From the NCBI RefSeq assembly GCF_029541745.1, contig NZ_CP089746.1, positions 372,001-436,000 of the forward strand: a stretch of DNA of 64,000 nt, read 5' to 3'. The notes below the pieces were generated by a model. It saw only the letters and a program-made list of their open reading frames with translations, ran no database searches and was not told the origin of the DNA. The translations under genes were made by a program, and so were the position numbers. Positions 1 to 7,851 of this stretch are shown one piece after another (within the stretch, counting starts at the first letter, position 1; every line of letters begins with the position of its first letter). This DNA comes from Streptomyces sp. LX-29. GTDB lineage: Bacteria; Actinomycetota; Actinomycetes; Streptomycetales; Streptomycetaceae.

Positions 1-27
1 GCCCGCGCGCTCGCGGGCACGAGGCGT

Positions 28-486
28 TCACGGTGGCGCCTCGACCTCCAACCAGCGGTGGCGACGCGCCCCGCGGTACTCCAGGGTCTGCCAGCCGAGG
101 TCCCGCAGCGCGCGGGCGCATCGCTGGAGCTGCTCGTGCTGCTCGTAGACGGCCCCGCTGCCGGGTGGGCCGAGCCACTCCACGCGGACGGCCCCTTCGT
201 CGCGGCTCACGCGGTAGCCGGTGGCCGTGCGCCGGCCGTCGGCCGCCACGACCGAGGCGGGGATCCGGGCCGCCTCCAGGGCCAGGGCGATGGCGCGCAC
301 AGGCCGCAGCCGCTCCCACTCGGCGGGCACCGACACCGACCTGCCGGCCTGCGGGTTCATCAGTGCTCGAATCTGCCGCAGCCCGGCCAGGGCCTGGTGT
401 ACGGCGGCCGCGCGAGCATCGGGGCTCTGGTCGGACGGGCTCTCGTCTCCGGTGGCCGCGTGGAAGCCCGGCAGGGTGTGGGTCAT
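28..486 (-). CDS. Small hypothetical protein
   Basis: I do not recognise this 152-aa protein. The start is the ATG at 486, preceded by a good ribosome site (GGGAGGAC about 3 nt upstream). A longer GTG-initiated reading frame exists, but its extra 70 residues look like translated intergenic DNA. It is soluble, with no signal peptide or membrane segment. It is Ala/Arg-rich with a helical first half, and residues 85-150 (ATGYRVSRDEGAVRVEWLG onward) look like a small alpha/beta domain ending in YRGARRHRWLEVEAP. Roughly 480 bp of non-coding DNA separates it from the next gene. Confidence 0.6.
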   Translation of the reverse strand: MTHTLPGFHAATGDESPSDQSPDARAAAVHQALAGLRQIRALMNPQAGRSVSVPAEWERLRPVRAIALALEAARIPASVVAADGRRTATGYRVSRDEGAVRVEWLGPPGSGAVYEQHEQLQRCARALRDLGWQTLEYRGARRHRWLEVEAPP

Positions 487-963
487 ACGTCCTCCCGGGG
501 GACGTGAGCCTGGGACTGGACAGGGCGGTCGGGTCTGCCGAGCCCCATGATGCCCTCCGGGTCTGACACCCGAGCCGAGCCGAATGGCGAGAGCGGGACC
601 GCCCCATCCGAGCTGGGGCGATCCGTTGGGGCGATCCGCTCGGCGGCCGTTCGGGGGGCTCCACCCCTCGCTGCCCTCGTCGCCCCCGTTCGTCACGGCC
701 GCCTGCCGTCGATCGTCGCGGCCCCGCCGTAGTTCGTCGGGCGCCCGCCGGCGTCGCGCGTGATCCTGCCGTCGATCGCCGTGGCCCCACCCCGGGCGCC
801 ACGCGTGGCCCCGTCGCCACGAGAAGCCGATTCACACCTTTCCTCATATGATCCGAAACCTATGGATAGATCCCCATGTCGAGCGGGGTCACGTCCCGTG
901 CCGTCCCGCCGCTCCAGATCGAAGCAATCCGTGACGTCGGCTCTGTGAGGGAGATTCTTTTCG
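487..963. other. Non-coding stretch with a 27-bp imperfect direct repeat
   Basis: There is no convincing gene here. Two copies of an imperfect repeat, core CTGCCGTCGATCG, lie at about 702-728 and 765-791, separated by 36 bp. The last 130 bp (835-963) are less G+C-rich and probably contain the promoter of the protease-nuclease gene. A ribosome site GAGGGAG is visible 10 nt before its ATG. Confidence 0.4.
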
Positions 964-2820
964 ATGGCCACCAAGAAGCGGAGCGCTACGTCTCCCCCCG
1001 GACCGGACAAGCTGATCGAGTCGCTCAGGCGGTTCATCCGGACCCAGGGGCCCGGCTACCTCCAGGACCCGAACGTGTCATCGATCGGCATCGGCTACAA
1101 GGAGAAGAGAGGGCGGCGGAAGAAGGAGATCTCGCTCCAGTTCACGGTCGACCGAAAGGTGGCACCGGAGGGCATGCGGGCGCTGGGGACCACCCCACTC
1201 CCGGACTCGATCACCGTGGACGGCGTCGCGGTGCCGACCGATGTCATCGAACGCCGTTACGAGACCCACTTCGACGTGGTTCCGGAGCCGGAGATCCCGG
1301 ACCGCAAGAAGCGTCTGGACCCGATCATGCCCGGCGCGAGCGTCGCGCACGTCAAGTCCTCGGCGGGGACCATCGGCGCCATCGTCTTCGACAAGAACGA
1401 CGGAACGCCCTACATCCTGAGCAACTGGCACGTCCTGCACGGCCGGCGCGGCACGCTGGGCGACGACGTCGCCCAACCGGGCCCGCATGACGACAACCGG
1501 GTGACCCGCAACCGTGTCGGCACCGTGAAGCGGTCGCATCTGGGGATGGCGGGGGACTGTGCGGTGGCGACGATCGAGAACCGGGGCTTCGACCCCGAGA
1601 TCCATGAACTCGGCGTCGTTCCCAAGGAGCTGGGCGAACCGGCGCTCGACGACAAGGTCGTCAAGAGCGGTCGCACCACCGGTGTCACCCACGGCATCGT
1701 GCGGCGTATCGAGACCCTCATCATGCTCGACTACGGGCCGGGGGTCGGCACGCAGACCATCGGCGGCTTCGAGGTCGGCGTGGACCCCGACAACCCGCCC
1801 GGGGACGGAGAGGTCAGCCTGGGCGGCGACTCGGGCTCGGTGTGGATGTTCAAGACGCGCGGCGGGAAGCCCAGCAACGTCATGGCGGGCCTCCACTTCG
1901 GCGGCGAGAGCGCCAACAGTCCCGACGAGCACGCGCTGGCCTGCATCCCCCGCTCGGTCTTCGAGAAGCTGGAGATCAGCCTGGCGCCCCCGGCGCTCGA
2001 AGCGGCCGAGGTCATCACCGGCTATGACCCGGACTTCCTGGTGAAGCGGATCGATCCCCCCAAGCTCAACGCGGCCATCGTGAACGACGCGGTCAAGGTC
2101 AACGGCTCCGAGATCATCCCGTATGTGCACTTCTCCCTGGCGCACAGCACCTCACGGCGCTTCGCGTTCTGGGTGGGCTGGAACATCGACGGTGGTTCGC
2201 TGAAGCGACTGAGCCGCAACGGCATCAAGTTCGTCAAGGACCAGCGTCTGCCGGCCGAAGTCCAGGTGGGCAACGAGGTGTACGGGGCCAGACGGCTCGA
2301 CCGCGGACACATCGCACGCCGTGCCGACCTGTTGTGGGGCAGTCCGGCCGAAGCCAAGGTGGCCAACACCGATTCGTTCTTCTTCACCAACATCACCCCG
2401 CAGATGGAGGACTTCAACCAGAGCAACAAGGGCGGGCTGTGGGGGAAGCTGGAGGACGCCATCTTCGAGGACGTCGAGGTCGACGACCTGAAGGTCAGCG
2501 CGTTCGGCGGGCCCGTCTTCCAGGACGACGACCGCCTCTTCCGTGGGGTGCGGATCCCCCGGGAGTTCTGGAAGGTCATCGCGTTCTCCGAGCAGGGTGT
2601 GCTCAAGGCCAAGGCGTTCCTGCTCACACAGAACCTCAACCAGCTCGAAGCCCTGGAGCTGGACGAGTTCCTCGTCTTCCAGGTCAACCTGGGCGAGGTG
2701 GAGGCGCGCGGCCGGCTCCGCTTCCCCACCGTGCTGCACCAGGCGGACACCCTCGTGGTGCCCGAAGCGCTCGAGGACAGGGAGCCCCTCCGAAGTCTCG
2801 CCGACATCCAGTGGCACTGA
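964..2820 (+). CDS. Trypsin-like serine protease fused to DNA/RNA non-specific endonuclease
   Basis: This 618-aa protein joins two hydrolases. Residues about 115-340 form a chymotrypsin-fold protease with a full triad: His156 in SNWHVLH, Asp198 in GDCAVA and Ser290 in GGDSGS. Residues about 380-590 form a NUC1/EndA-type beta-beta-alpha-metal nuclease, with DRGH at 446-449 (catalytic His449), then NITPQ and Asn485 in the usual metal-ligand position. No signal peptide is visible, so it probably acts in the cytoplasm. A natural inference is that proteolysis controls a latent nuclease, as in self-targeting immune effectors, but the sequence does not prove this. It stands alone, with GAGGGAG upstream of the ATG. 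Both catalytic sets look intact. Confidence 0.85.
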   Translation: MATKKRSATSPPGPDKLIESLRRFIRTQGPGYLQDPNVSSIGIGYKEKRGRRKKEISLQFTVDRKVAPEGMRALGTTPLPDSITVDGVAVPTDVIERRYETHFDVVPEPEIPDRKKRLDPIMPGASVAHVKSSAGTIGAIVFDKNDGTPYILSNWHVLHGRRGTLGDDVAQPGPHDDNRVTRNRVGTVKRSHLGMAGDCAVATIENRGFDPEIHELGVVPKELGEPALDDKVVKSGRTTGVTHGIVRRIETLIMLDYGPGVGTQTIGGFEVGVDPDNPPGDGEVSLGGDSGSVWMFKTRGGKPSNVMAGLHFGGESANSPDEHALACIPRSVFEKLEISLAPPALEAAEVITGYDPDFLVKRIDPPKLNAAIVNDAVKVNGSEIIPYVHFSLAHSTSRRFAFWVGWNIDGGSLKRLSRNGIKFVKDQRLPAEVQVGNEVYGARRLDRGHIARRADLLWGSPAEAKVANTDSFFFTNITPQMEDFNQSNKGGLWGKLEDAIFEDVEVDDLKVSAFGGPVFQDDDRLFRGVRIPREFWKVIAFSEQGVLKAKAFLLTQNLNQLEALELDEFLVFQVNLGEVEARGRLRFPTVLHQADTLVVPEALEDREPLRSLADIQWH

Positions 2821-2968
2821 AGAATCGATCCCGCACCCCGGGCGGCCGCGCCGGAACCGCGGTGGGACCTCGGAACTCACGGCGCGCCCGGGGAGCCGGC
2901 GGATGCCGGTTCCCCATGGGACCCGAGTGGCGACCCCGTGCGCGGCCGGGCGGGGTCTGCCCATCGCC

Positions 2969-2999
2969 TTGACTTCAACTTAACTTCATCTTTTACGGT
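2969..2999 (+). promoter_or_regulatory. Putative promoter of the MarR-type gene
   Basis: TTGACT at 2969-2974 is followed 17 bp later by TTTACG (2992-2997), or 19 bp later by TACGGT. The spacer contains short repeats of the form ACTTCA/ACTTAA/ACTTCA, which could be a binding site for the regulator encoded 45 bp downstream. This is an AT-rich island in G+C-rich DNA. Confidence 0.4.
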
Positions 3000-3041
3000 G
3001 CTCACACCAGCGACCAACCACGCGAAGCGGGGAGCGGCACC

Positions 3042-3509
3042 ATGACCACCCACCAGATGTCCGACACCGAGCTCGCCGGCCAGCCGGCCGCCTACTGGAC
3101 CGGACTGGCCTACGAGGCCCTCATCGCGTTCACCCGGGCCCGACAGGCGGAACTCGGCTTCACCCAGCCCCAGTACTGGCTGCTGCGCAACCTGTCGCGA
3201 AACGACCTCTCCCCCGACGGCCACGGCATGACCCTCCCCGAACTCCAGCAGGCCATGAGCTCGTACCTCAGGCCCGAAGACGACCTGAAGTCCGAGGCGG
3301 ACGTCCTCCTGGAGCGCGGCTGGCTCACCCGCGACGACGCGGGACGACTGTGGATCACCGAGCCGGGCGAGTCGGCCCGAGCCGACCTCAAGCGACACAC
3401 CCCCGCCATCCGCGACCGCATCCACCAGGGCATCGACGACGCCGACTACGTCACCACCCTGCGGGTACTCCAGCGGATGATCCACAACACCGGCGACACC
3501 CCGGCCTGA
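3042..3509 (+). CDS. MarR-like winged-helix transcriptional regulator
   Basis: The protein has 155 aa, the usual MarR length. It has an N-terminal dimerisation helix (AYWTGLAYEALIAFTRARQ), a recognition region around residues 45-85, a wing-like LLERGWLTRDDAGRLWITE segment at about 88-108 and a C-terminal helix pair. SD GGGGAG precedes the ATG. It is a likely DNA-binding repressor. Its position just before the alcohol dehydrogenase gene, with a strong terminator between them, suggests it could regulate itself or that gene. The ligand is unknown. Confidence 0.75.
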   Translation: MTTHQMSDTELAGQPAAYWTGLAYEALIAFTRARQAELGFTQPQYWLLRNLSRNDLSPDGHGMTLPELQQAMSSYLRPEDDLKSEADVLLERGWLTRDDAGRLWITEPGESARADLKRHTPAIRDRIHQGIDDADYVTTLRVLQRMIHNTGDTPA

Positions 3510-3551
3510 CCGGACCCGGACCGGCCAGGGGCGCGTCGCCACCGGGGAACG

Positions 3552-3588
3552 CGTGAGGCCCTCCCCGAACCACGGGGAGGGCCTCACG
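3552..3588 (+). terminator. Strong hairpin terminator after the MarR gene
   Basis: A perfect 16-bp inverted repeat (arms 3552-3567 and 3573-3588, 5-nt loop) begins 42 bp after the stop codon. It lacks a long T-tract, as is common in Streptomyces terminators. Confidence 0.75.
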
Positions 3589-3939
3589 TCCTGGAGCGCC
3601 GAGCAGGCCTTGCACCTACATCTCTCGTTTGGAGACGAGCATCTTTCCTTAGACGACCGACGCATCGAACCCCGCCCCTCGGGGCGGCGTCGCAAGATCT
3701 ACTGTACTACAGATCCGCTCCGCCGATCATCGGCTGATCGCCGGCCCGGGGCCTCTCGGACGCCGACCCGGGCGGCATCCGGCGTCATGCGCGGGTGCGA
3801 GGTGAGCCGGGGCCCGCTTATCGTCGGACTGGCGGACCGTGCAGATCCGCGCGTCATCGCTGAAGATCGCTCAGAACCGGATGAGTCAGTGCCTGCCGGC
3901 CTGCGCCCCGGCCCTCGCGCCGCGACGAAGGGTTTGATC
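3589..3939. other. Non-coding leader of the alcohol dehydrogenase with repeat elements
   Basis: No gene was seen. Two related direct elements, ATCT...AGACGA, lie at 3620-3638 and 3641-3656. An imperfect palindrome (GATCT at 3696-3700, AGATC at 3711-3715, with a GTAC-containing centre) follows. These could be operators for the upstream MarR-type protein. Their role is inference. Confidence 0.35.
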
Positions 3940-4983
3940 ATGCCTGCTTCCACCGCTCCTCCCGGCGGGGCGTCGCGCGCCGTGCGGATCTCCGCGCCGG
4001 GCGGCACACCGCTGCTGGTCGAGGTCGCCCGGCAGGAGCCGGGCCCGGGGTCCGTGCGGATCGCCGTGGAGGCGTGCGGGGTGTGCCACTCCGACCTGCT
4101 GATCAGCGCGGGGTTCCTGCCGGGGACGACGTACCCGGTCACGCCGGGCCACGAGATCGCCGGCCGGATCGACGCCCTGGGCGAGGGCGTCGAGGGCTGG
4201 CGGATCGGCGATCGGGTCGCGGTGGGCTGGTACGGCGGGAGTTGTGGGCGCTGTGACGCCTGTCGTGAGGGCGACGCCGTGCTGTGCCCCCAGGTGTCGA
4301 TCCCGGGTGTGGCCTACCCGGGCGGCTACGCCGACTCGGTCGTGGTGCCCGCCATGGCCCTGGCGGCGATCCCCGACGAGCTGACCGCGGCCGAGGCCGC
4401 GCCGCTGGCCTGCGCGGGCGTCACCGTCTTCAACGCGCTGCGTCGCTCGGCCGCGCGTCCGGGTGACACGGTCGCCATCCTCGGCCTGGGCGGACTGGGC
4501 CATCTGGGCGTCCAGTTCGCCCATGCGATGGGCTTCCACACCGTCGCCGTCGCCCGTGGCCGGGAGAAGGAGGCGCTGGCGCACAGGCTCGGCGCCGCCC
4601 GGTACATCGACAGCACCGCCGGTGGCGTCGCCGAGGCCCTGCGGGCGCTGGGCGGGGCGAAGGTGGTCCTGGCGACCGTCACGGACGCCGCCGCGATGGG
4701 CGCCACCATCGACGGGCTCGGCCGCCGCGGTGAGCTCATCGTCGTCGGCGTCGCGCCCGAGCACCTCAAGGTCACCGCCTTCCAGTTGCTGACCGGGGAC
4801 CGGAAGATCTACGGCCACTCGTCCGGTGCCGCCGTCGACACCCAGGACACCCTGCGCTTCGCCGCCCAGAGCGGGGTGCGCGCCTGGATCGAGGAGATGC
4901 CACTGGAGGAGACCGCCGCCGCGGTGGCCAGGATGACCAGCGGCCGGGCCCGCTTCCGCATGGTCCTCACCACCGGCCGTTGA
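3940..4983 (+). CDS. Zinc-dependent alcohol dehydrogenase
   Basis: This 347-aa medium-chain dehydrogenase probably oxidises alcohols or reduces aldehydes with NAD(P). The catalytic zinc ligands are Cys46 (CGVCHSD), His71 (GHEIAGRI) and Cys158. The structural zinc lobe has four cysteines (102, 105, 108, 116). The Rossmann motif GLGGLGHLG is at about 182-190. The start is the ATG at 3940. The reading frame is open upstream to 3553 but crosses the terminator and operator-like DNA, so the extension is not real. A hairpin at 5027-5056 ends the gene. Confidence 0.9.
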   Translation: MPASTAPPGGASRAVRISAPGGTPLLVEVARQEPGPGSVRIAVEACGVCHSDLLISAGFLPGTTYPVTPGHEIAGRIDALGEGVEGWRIGDRVAVGWYGGSCGRCDACREGDAVLCPQVSIPGVAYPGGYADSVVVPAMALAAIPDELTAAEAAPLACAGVTVFNALRRSAARPGDTVAILGLGGLGHLGVQFAHAMGFHTVAVARGREKEALAHRLGAARYIDSTAGGVAEALRALGGAKVVLATVTDAAAMGATIDGLGRRGELIVVGVAPEHLKVTAFQLLTGDRKIYGHSSGAAVDTQDTLRFAAQSGVRAWIEEMPLEETAAAVARMTSGRARFRMVLTTGR

Positions 4984-5026
4984 CCTCGGTCGTACGCCCC
5001 TCCGGCGGCGCGGTTCCGCGGCCGCG

Positions 5027-5056
5027 GTGGGGCCGGCGACACGGCGCCGGCCCCAC
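5027..5056. terminator. Bidirectional hairpin between convergent genes
   Basis: A 12-bp perfect stem (5027-5038 with 5045-5056, 6-nt loop) lies between the convergent dehydrogenase and acetyltransferase stop codons. Confidence 0.7.
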
Positions 5057-5061
5057 TCAGG

Positions 5062-5526
5062 TCACCGCTCGCGGCGGTCGGGCCGTGCGGTCCTGAAGCG
5101 GGCCAGGTTCCCCTCGGTGGCCCATCGGTGGAAGCCCGCCTTCTCCAACACGCGGACCGATGCCGGGTTCGACAGCTCCACGCTGGCGACCACGGTGTGG
5201 ACGTCCGACGCCGTGAGGGCGAAGTCCGCCAGAGCCCGGGTGGCCTCCGAGGCGTAGCCCCGGCCGCGGCGGGAGGCCCCGATGCCGTATCCGATCTCGA
5301 CGGCTCCCTCGCTCGGCGGCCAGAACAGGCCGATCGAGCCGACCACCAGGCCGCTGTCACGCTCGATGATCAGTCGGTGGCCGTGTTCGCCCAGCCAGGC
5401 GGGGTGTTGCTCGAAGAGTCCCGCGATCACTCGGTCGCCTTCGGCGGGGAAGTCGTCCGCCCAGTGGGCCGACCCGGTGCCGTCGAGGACCGCGGCGATC
5501 TCGCCCGCGCTCCAGGGTCGGAGCAC
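5062..5526 (-). CDS. GNAT-family N-acetyltransferase (RimJ/RimL-like)
   Basis: The protein has at least 154 aa. The acetyl-CoA-binding motif A is GASRRGRGYASEATRAL (residues 83-99), followed by NPASVRVLEKAGF, typical of RimJ/RimL-type transferases. It likely acetylates a protein N-terminus or small amine. The start is uncertain: GTG at 5526 gives LRPW as the first residues, but the conserved family opening LTTDRLVLRPW lies just upstream and has only a CTG there. No ATG, GTG or TTG occurs between the stop of the upstream hydrolase (same frame) and 5526. Translation may be coupled to that gene, or it may start at CTG. Confidence 0.75.
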   Translation of the reverse strand: MLRPWSAGEIAAVLDGTGSAHWADDFPAEGDRVIAGLFEQHPAWLGEHGHRLIIERDSGLVVGSIGLFWPPSEGAVEIGYGIGASRRGRGYASEATRALADFALTASDVHTVVASVELSNPASVRVLEKAGFHRWATEGNLARFRTARPDRRER

Positions 5527-5655
5527 GAGGCGGTCGGTGGTCAGCGGACCGTGCGGTGTCGAAGCCGCGGACGCGGAAGACGCGGACGACGGAGATGCGG
5601 AAGACGGGCTCGACTCCGCGCCGGACGCCCCGCGCCCGCCCGGGCCGGGCCACGC

Positions 5656-6570
5656 CTACCGCGTGGTGTACGCCGCCCACGGTCCGAGGGCGAAACCATC
5701 GCCGTGCTTGCGCACTTCCAGCGCGCCCGCGCCGCCGAAGTGAGCGGGGACGACCAGTTCCCGCTCGGCCGCCGCCCGTTCGAGGATCCGGCGGCGGCTG
5801 GCTACCGCCTGCCGCGCGTCGAGGCAGAAACAACTGTTGCAGGAGGGGCGCAGGATCTGCACCGGGCTGTGCAGCAGATCGCCGACGAAGACCGCCCGAT
5901 CAGTCCCGGACTCGAGCCGCAGGACACCGGATCCGGGGGTGTGACCGGGAGCGGACTCCAGGACGAGGTTCTCGTCGACGCGGTGGGCGCCGTCCCACAG
6001 CACCACCTGTCCGGAACGGTGCACCGGCGCGACGCTGTCCTCGTAGATCAGCCGGTCGTCCTCCCGCAGTCCGTCGCCATACGCGTTGTCCGGGCCGAAG
6101 TGGAAGTCGTCGGCGGCCGGGATGAGGTACTGGGCGTTGGGAAACGTCGGCACCCACTCGCCGTCGGCGTCGACGGTGTTCCAGCCGACGTGGTCCCCGT
6201 GGAGATGGGTGTTGACGACGACGTCGACGTCCTCCGGTCGTACGCCGGCCCGCGCCAGCCGGGCGAGGAAGTCGCCCTGCCGGTGATGGAAATGGGGCGA
6301 GTCGGGCCGCTCACGGCCGTTGCCCACGCCGGTGTCGACGAGGACGGTCCGTCCACCGCTGCGCAGCACCCAGGTCTGCAGCGCGGCCACCGCCGCGTCG
6401 CTGTCCGGATCCCAGTGCTCCGGCGCCAGCCAGTCCCTGTTGTCCTTCCACACTTCGGCCCCGGACTCCGGAACGATGTCGAGGGCCGGTGCGAACGGCC
6501 CTCCCCACTCGACGACTCGGGTGATCTCGACATCCCCCAGCACGATGCTCTGCACGCCTTCATTGATCAT
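5656..6570 (-). CDS. Metallo-beta-lactamase-fold hydrolase
   Basis: The 304-aa protein carries the zinc motif THLHGDH (residues 121-127), a second-shell His in APGHTPGSGV, the bridging Asp in VFVGDLLHSP and a C-terminal VVPAHFGG. This pattern is that of lactonase-like or other MBL-fold hydrolases rather than beta-lactam resistance enzymes. The substrate is unknown. It begins at ATG 6570, about 100 bp from a divergent AraC-type regulator that may control it. Its stop codon leads in the same frame into the GNAT gene. Confidence 0.85.
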   Translation of the reverse strand: MINEGVQSIVLGDVEITRVVEWGGPFAPALDIVPESGAEVWKDNRDWLAPEHWDPDSDAAVAALQTWVLRSGGRTVLVDTGVGNGRERPDSPHFHHRQGDFLARLARAGVRPEDVDVVVNTHLHGDHVGWNTVDADGEWVPTFPNAQYLIPAADDFHFGPDNAYGDGLREDDRLIYEDSVAPVHRSGQVVLWDGAHRVDENLVLESAPGHTPGSGVLRLESGTDRAVFVGDLLHSPVQILRPSCNSCFCLDARQAVASRRRILERAAAERELVVPAHFGGAGALEVRKHGDGFALGPWAAYTTR

Positions 6571-6674
6571 GCACTCGACCTTAGGGAAGGCCGGATGAGC
6601 CGCTCAATGCGTGATCCGGTCCGCTGAATACGCGTCCGTCTCATGGCCGATCCGATCGGGGATACCCTGGCCCG

Positions 6675-7604
6675 ATGGATGTGGTGAGCGACGCGATCGC
6701 GGCCGTGCGCGTCGGACGACCGTCCTCGCACCGGGTGCGGGTGAGCGGAAGCTGGTGCACCCGGCTGGCCCCGTACGAGGGCGCGGGCTTCCATGTCGTG
6801 CTGGAGGGGAGCTGCTGGCTGCTCCCCGACGGCGGCGCCCCGGTCTCACTCGGCACCGGGGACGCGGTACTGCTGCCGCACGGCACCGGGCATGTGCTCG
6901 CCGACTCGCCGGCGGACGCCGCGACCGTGGAGCGGGCGGTGCCGTTCGAGCGCTGGGAGGGCGAGAGGTGGTCGCGCGAGCCCGGAGCCGTGCGCGGGGC
7001 GGTGGCGATGCTGTGCGGCAAGTACCGGTTGGATCGCAGTCGCGTCCACCCGCTCATGTCGGAGCTCCCGACGGTCGTCCACCTGCCGAACCGCATCGGC
7101 AGCCACCCCGAACTCCGCGCCGCCATCGACCTGCTGGGCCGTGAGCTGGACGAACGACGGCCCGGGTCGTGCGTCGTGGTCCCCAGCCTGCTCGACCTCT
7201 TCTTCGTCTACATGATCCGTGCCTGGATGCTCGAGGACGCCACCGGGTCCTGGCCGGCCGTCCTGGGCGATCCGGTGACGACCGCCGCGCTGCGGGCGAT
7301 CCACTCGGAGCCGGCCGCGGCATGGACCAACGACCGTCTGGCCGCCGAGGCGGGCGTCTCGCGCCCCACTCTGGCCCGCCGGTTCACCACCCTGGTGGGC
7401 CGCCCTCCGATGGCGTACCTCGCCTGGTGGCGCCTCACCCTCGCCGCCGCCCAGCTCCGCGACACCACGGACCCGCTGGCGGCCATCGCGCGCCGGGTCG
7501 GCTACGGCACCCCGTACGCCTTCTCGCACGCCTTCAAGAGGGAGTTCGGGTCCGCCCCCGGGCAGTACCGGGCGGCGGCTTCCGGACGGCGGCCGGCGAT
7601 CTGA
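6675..7604 (+). CDS. AraC-family regulator with N-terminal cupin
   Basis: The protein has 309 aa. Residues about 15-100 form a cupin-type ligand domain (GAGFHVVLEGSCWLLPDGG, GDAVLLPHGTGHVL). Residues about 205-300 carry the double helix-turn-helix of AraC regulators (DRLAAEAGVSRPTLARRF and DPLAAIARRVGYGTPYAF). It is transcribed away from the MBL hydrolase, so the shared 104-bp intergenic region is the obvious target site. A 14-bp hairpin follows. Confidence 0.88.
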   Translation: MDVVSDAIAAVRVGRPSSHRVRVSGSWCTRLAPYEGAGFHVVLEGSCWLLPDGGAPVSLGTGDAVLLPHGTGHVLADSPADAATVERAVPFERWEGERWSREPGAVRGAVAMLCGKYRLDRSRVHPLMSELPTVVHLPNRIGSHPELRAAIDLLGRELDERRPGSCVVVPSLLDLFFVYMIRAWMLEDATGSWPAVLGDPVTTAALRAIHSEPAAAWTNDRLAAEAGVSRPTLARRFTTLVGRPPMAYLAWWRLTLAAAQLRDTTDPLAAIARRVGYGTPYAFSHAFKREFGSAPGQYRAAASGRRPAI

Positions 7605-7779
7605 CGGCCACTCCTGTGGTCGCTCCCCACATGCGCCGTGGCGAGCGAGGTCCCGGCGGGCGGGCTTCCGCCGGGCGCGGTTCCAGCGAGTCGGCTGCCG
7701 CCGGGCGCACGCGGGGTCAGCCGCGCTGCCGTGGTCGAGCGGTAGCCGGCCATCGCGCCGGACACCGACTGTCGGGCCC

Positions 7780-7813
7780 CGTCGGGGCGACCGCGGATCC
7801 GGTCGCCCCGACG
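7780..7813. terminator. Hairpin between convergent AraC and DUF5682 genes
   Basis: A perfect 14-bp stem (7780-7793 with 7800-7813) with loop CGGATC lies between two convergent genes and can serve both. Confidence 0.7.
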
Positions 7814-7851
7814 ATGGGTGCGCGGGCCCGCCGGGCGTGCCCTCGCCGGAT

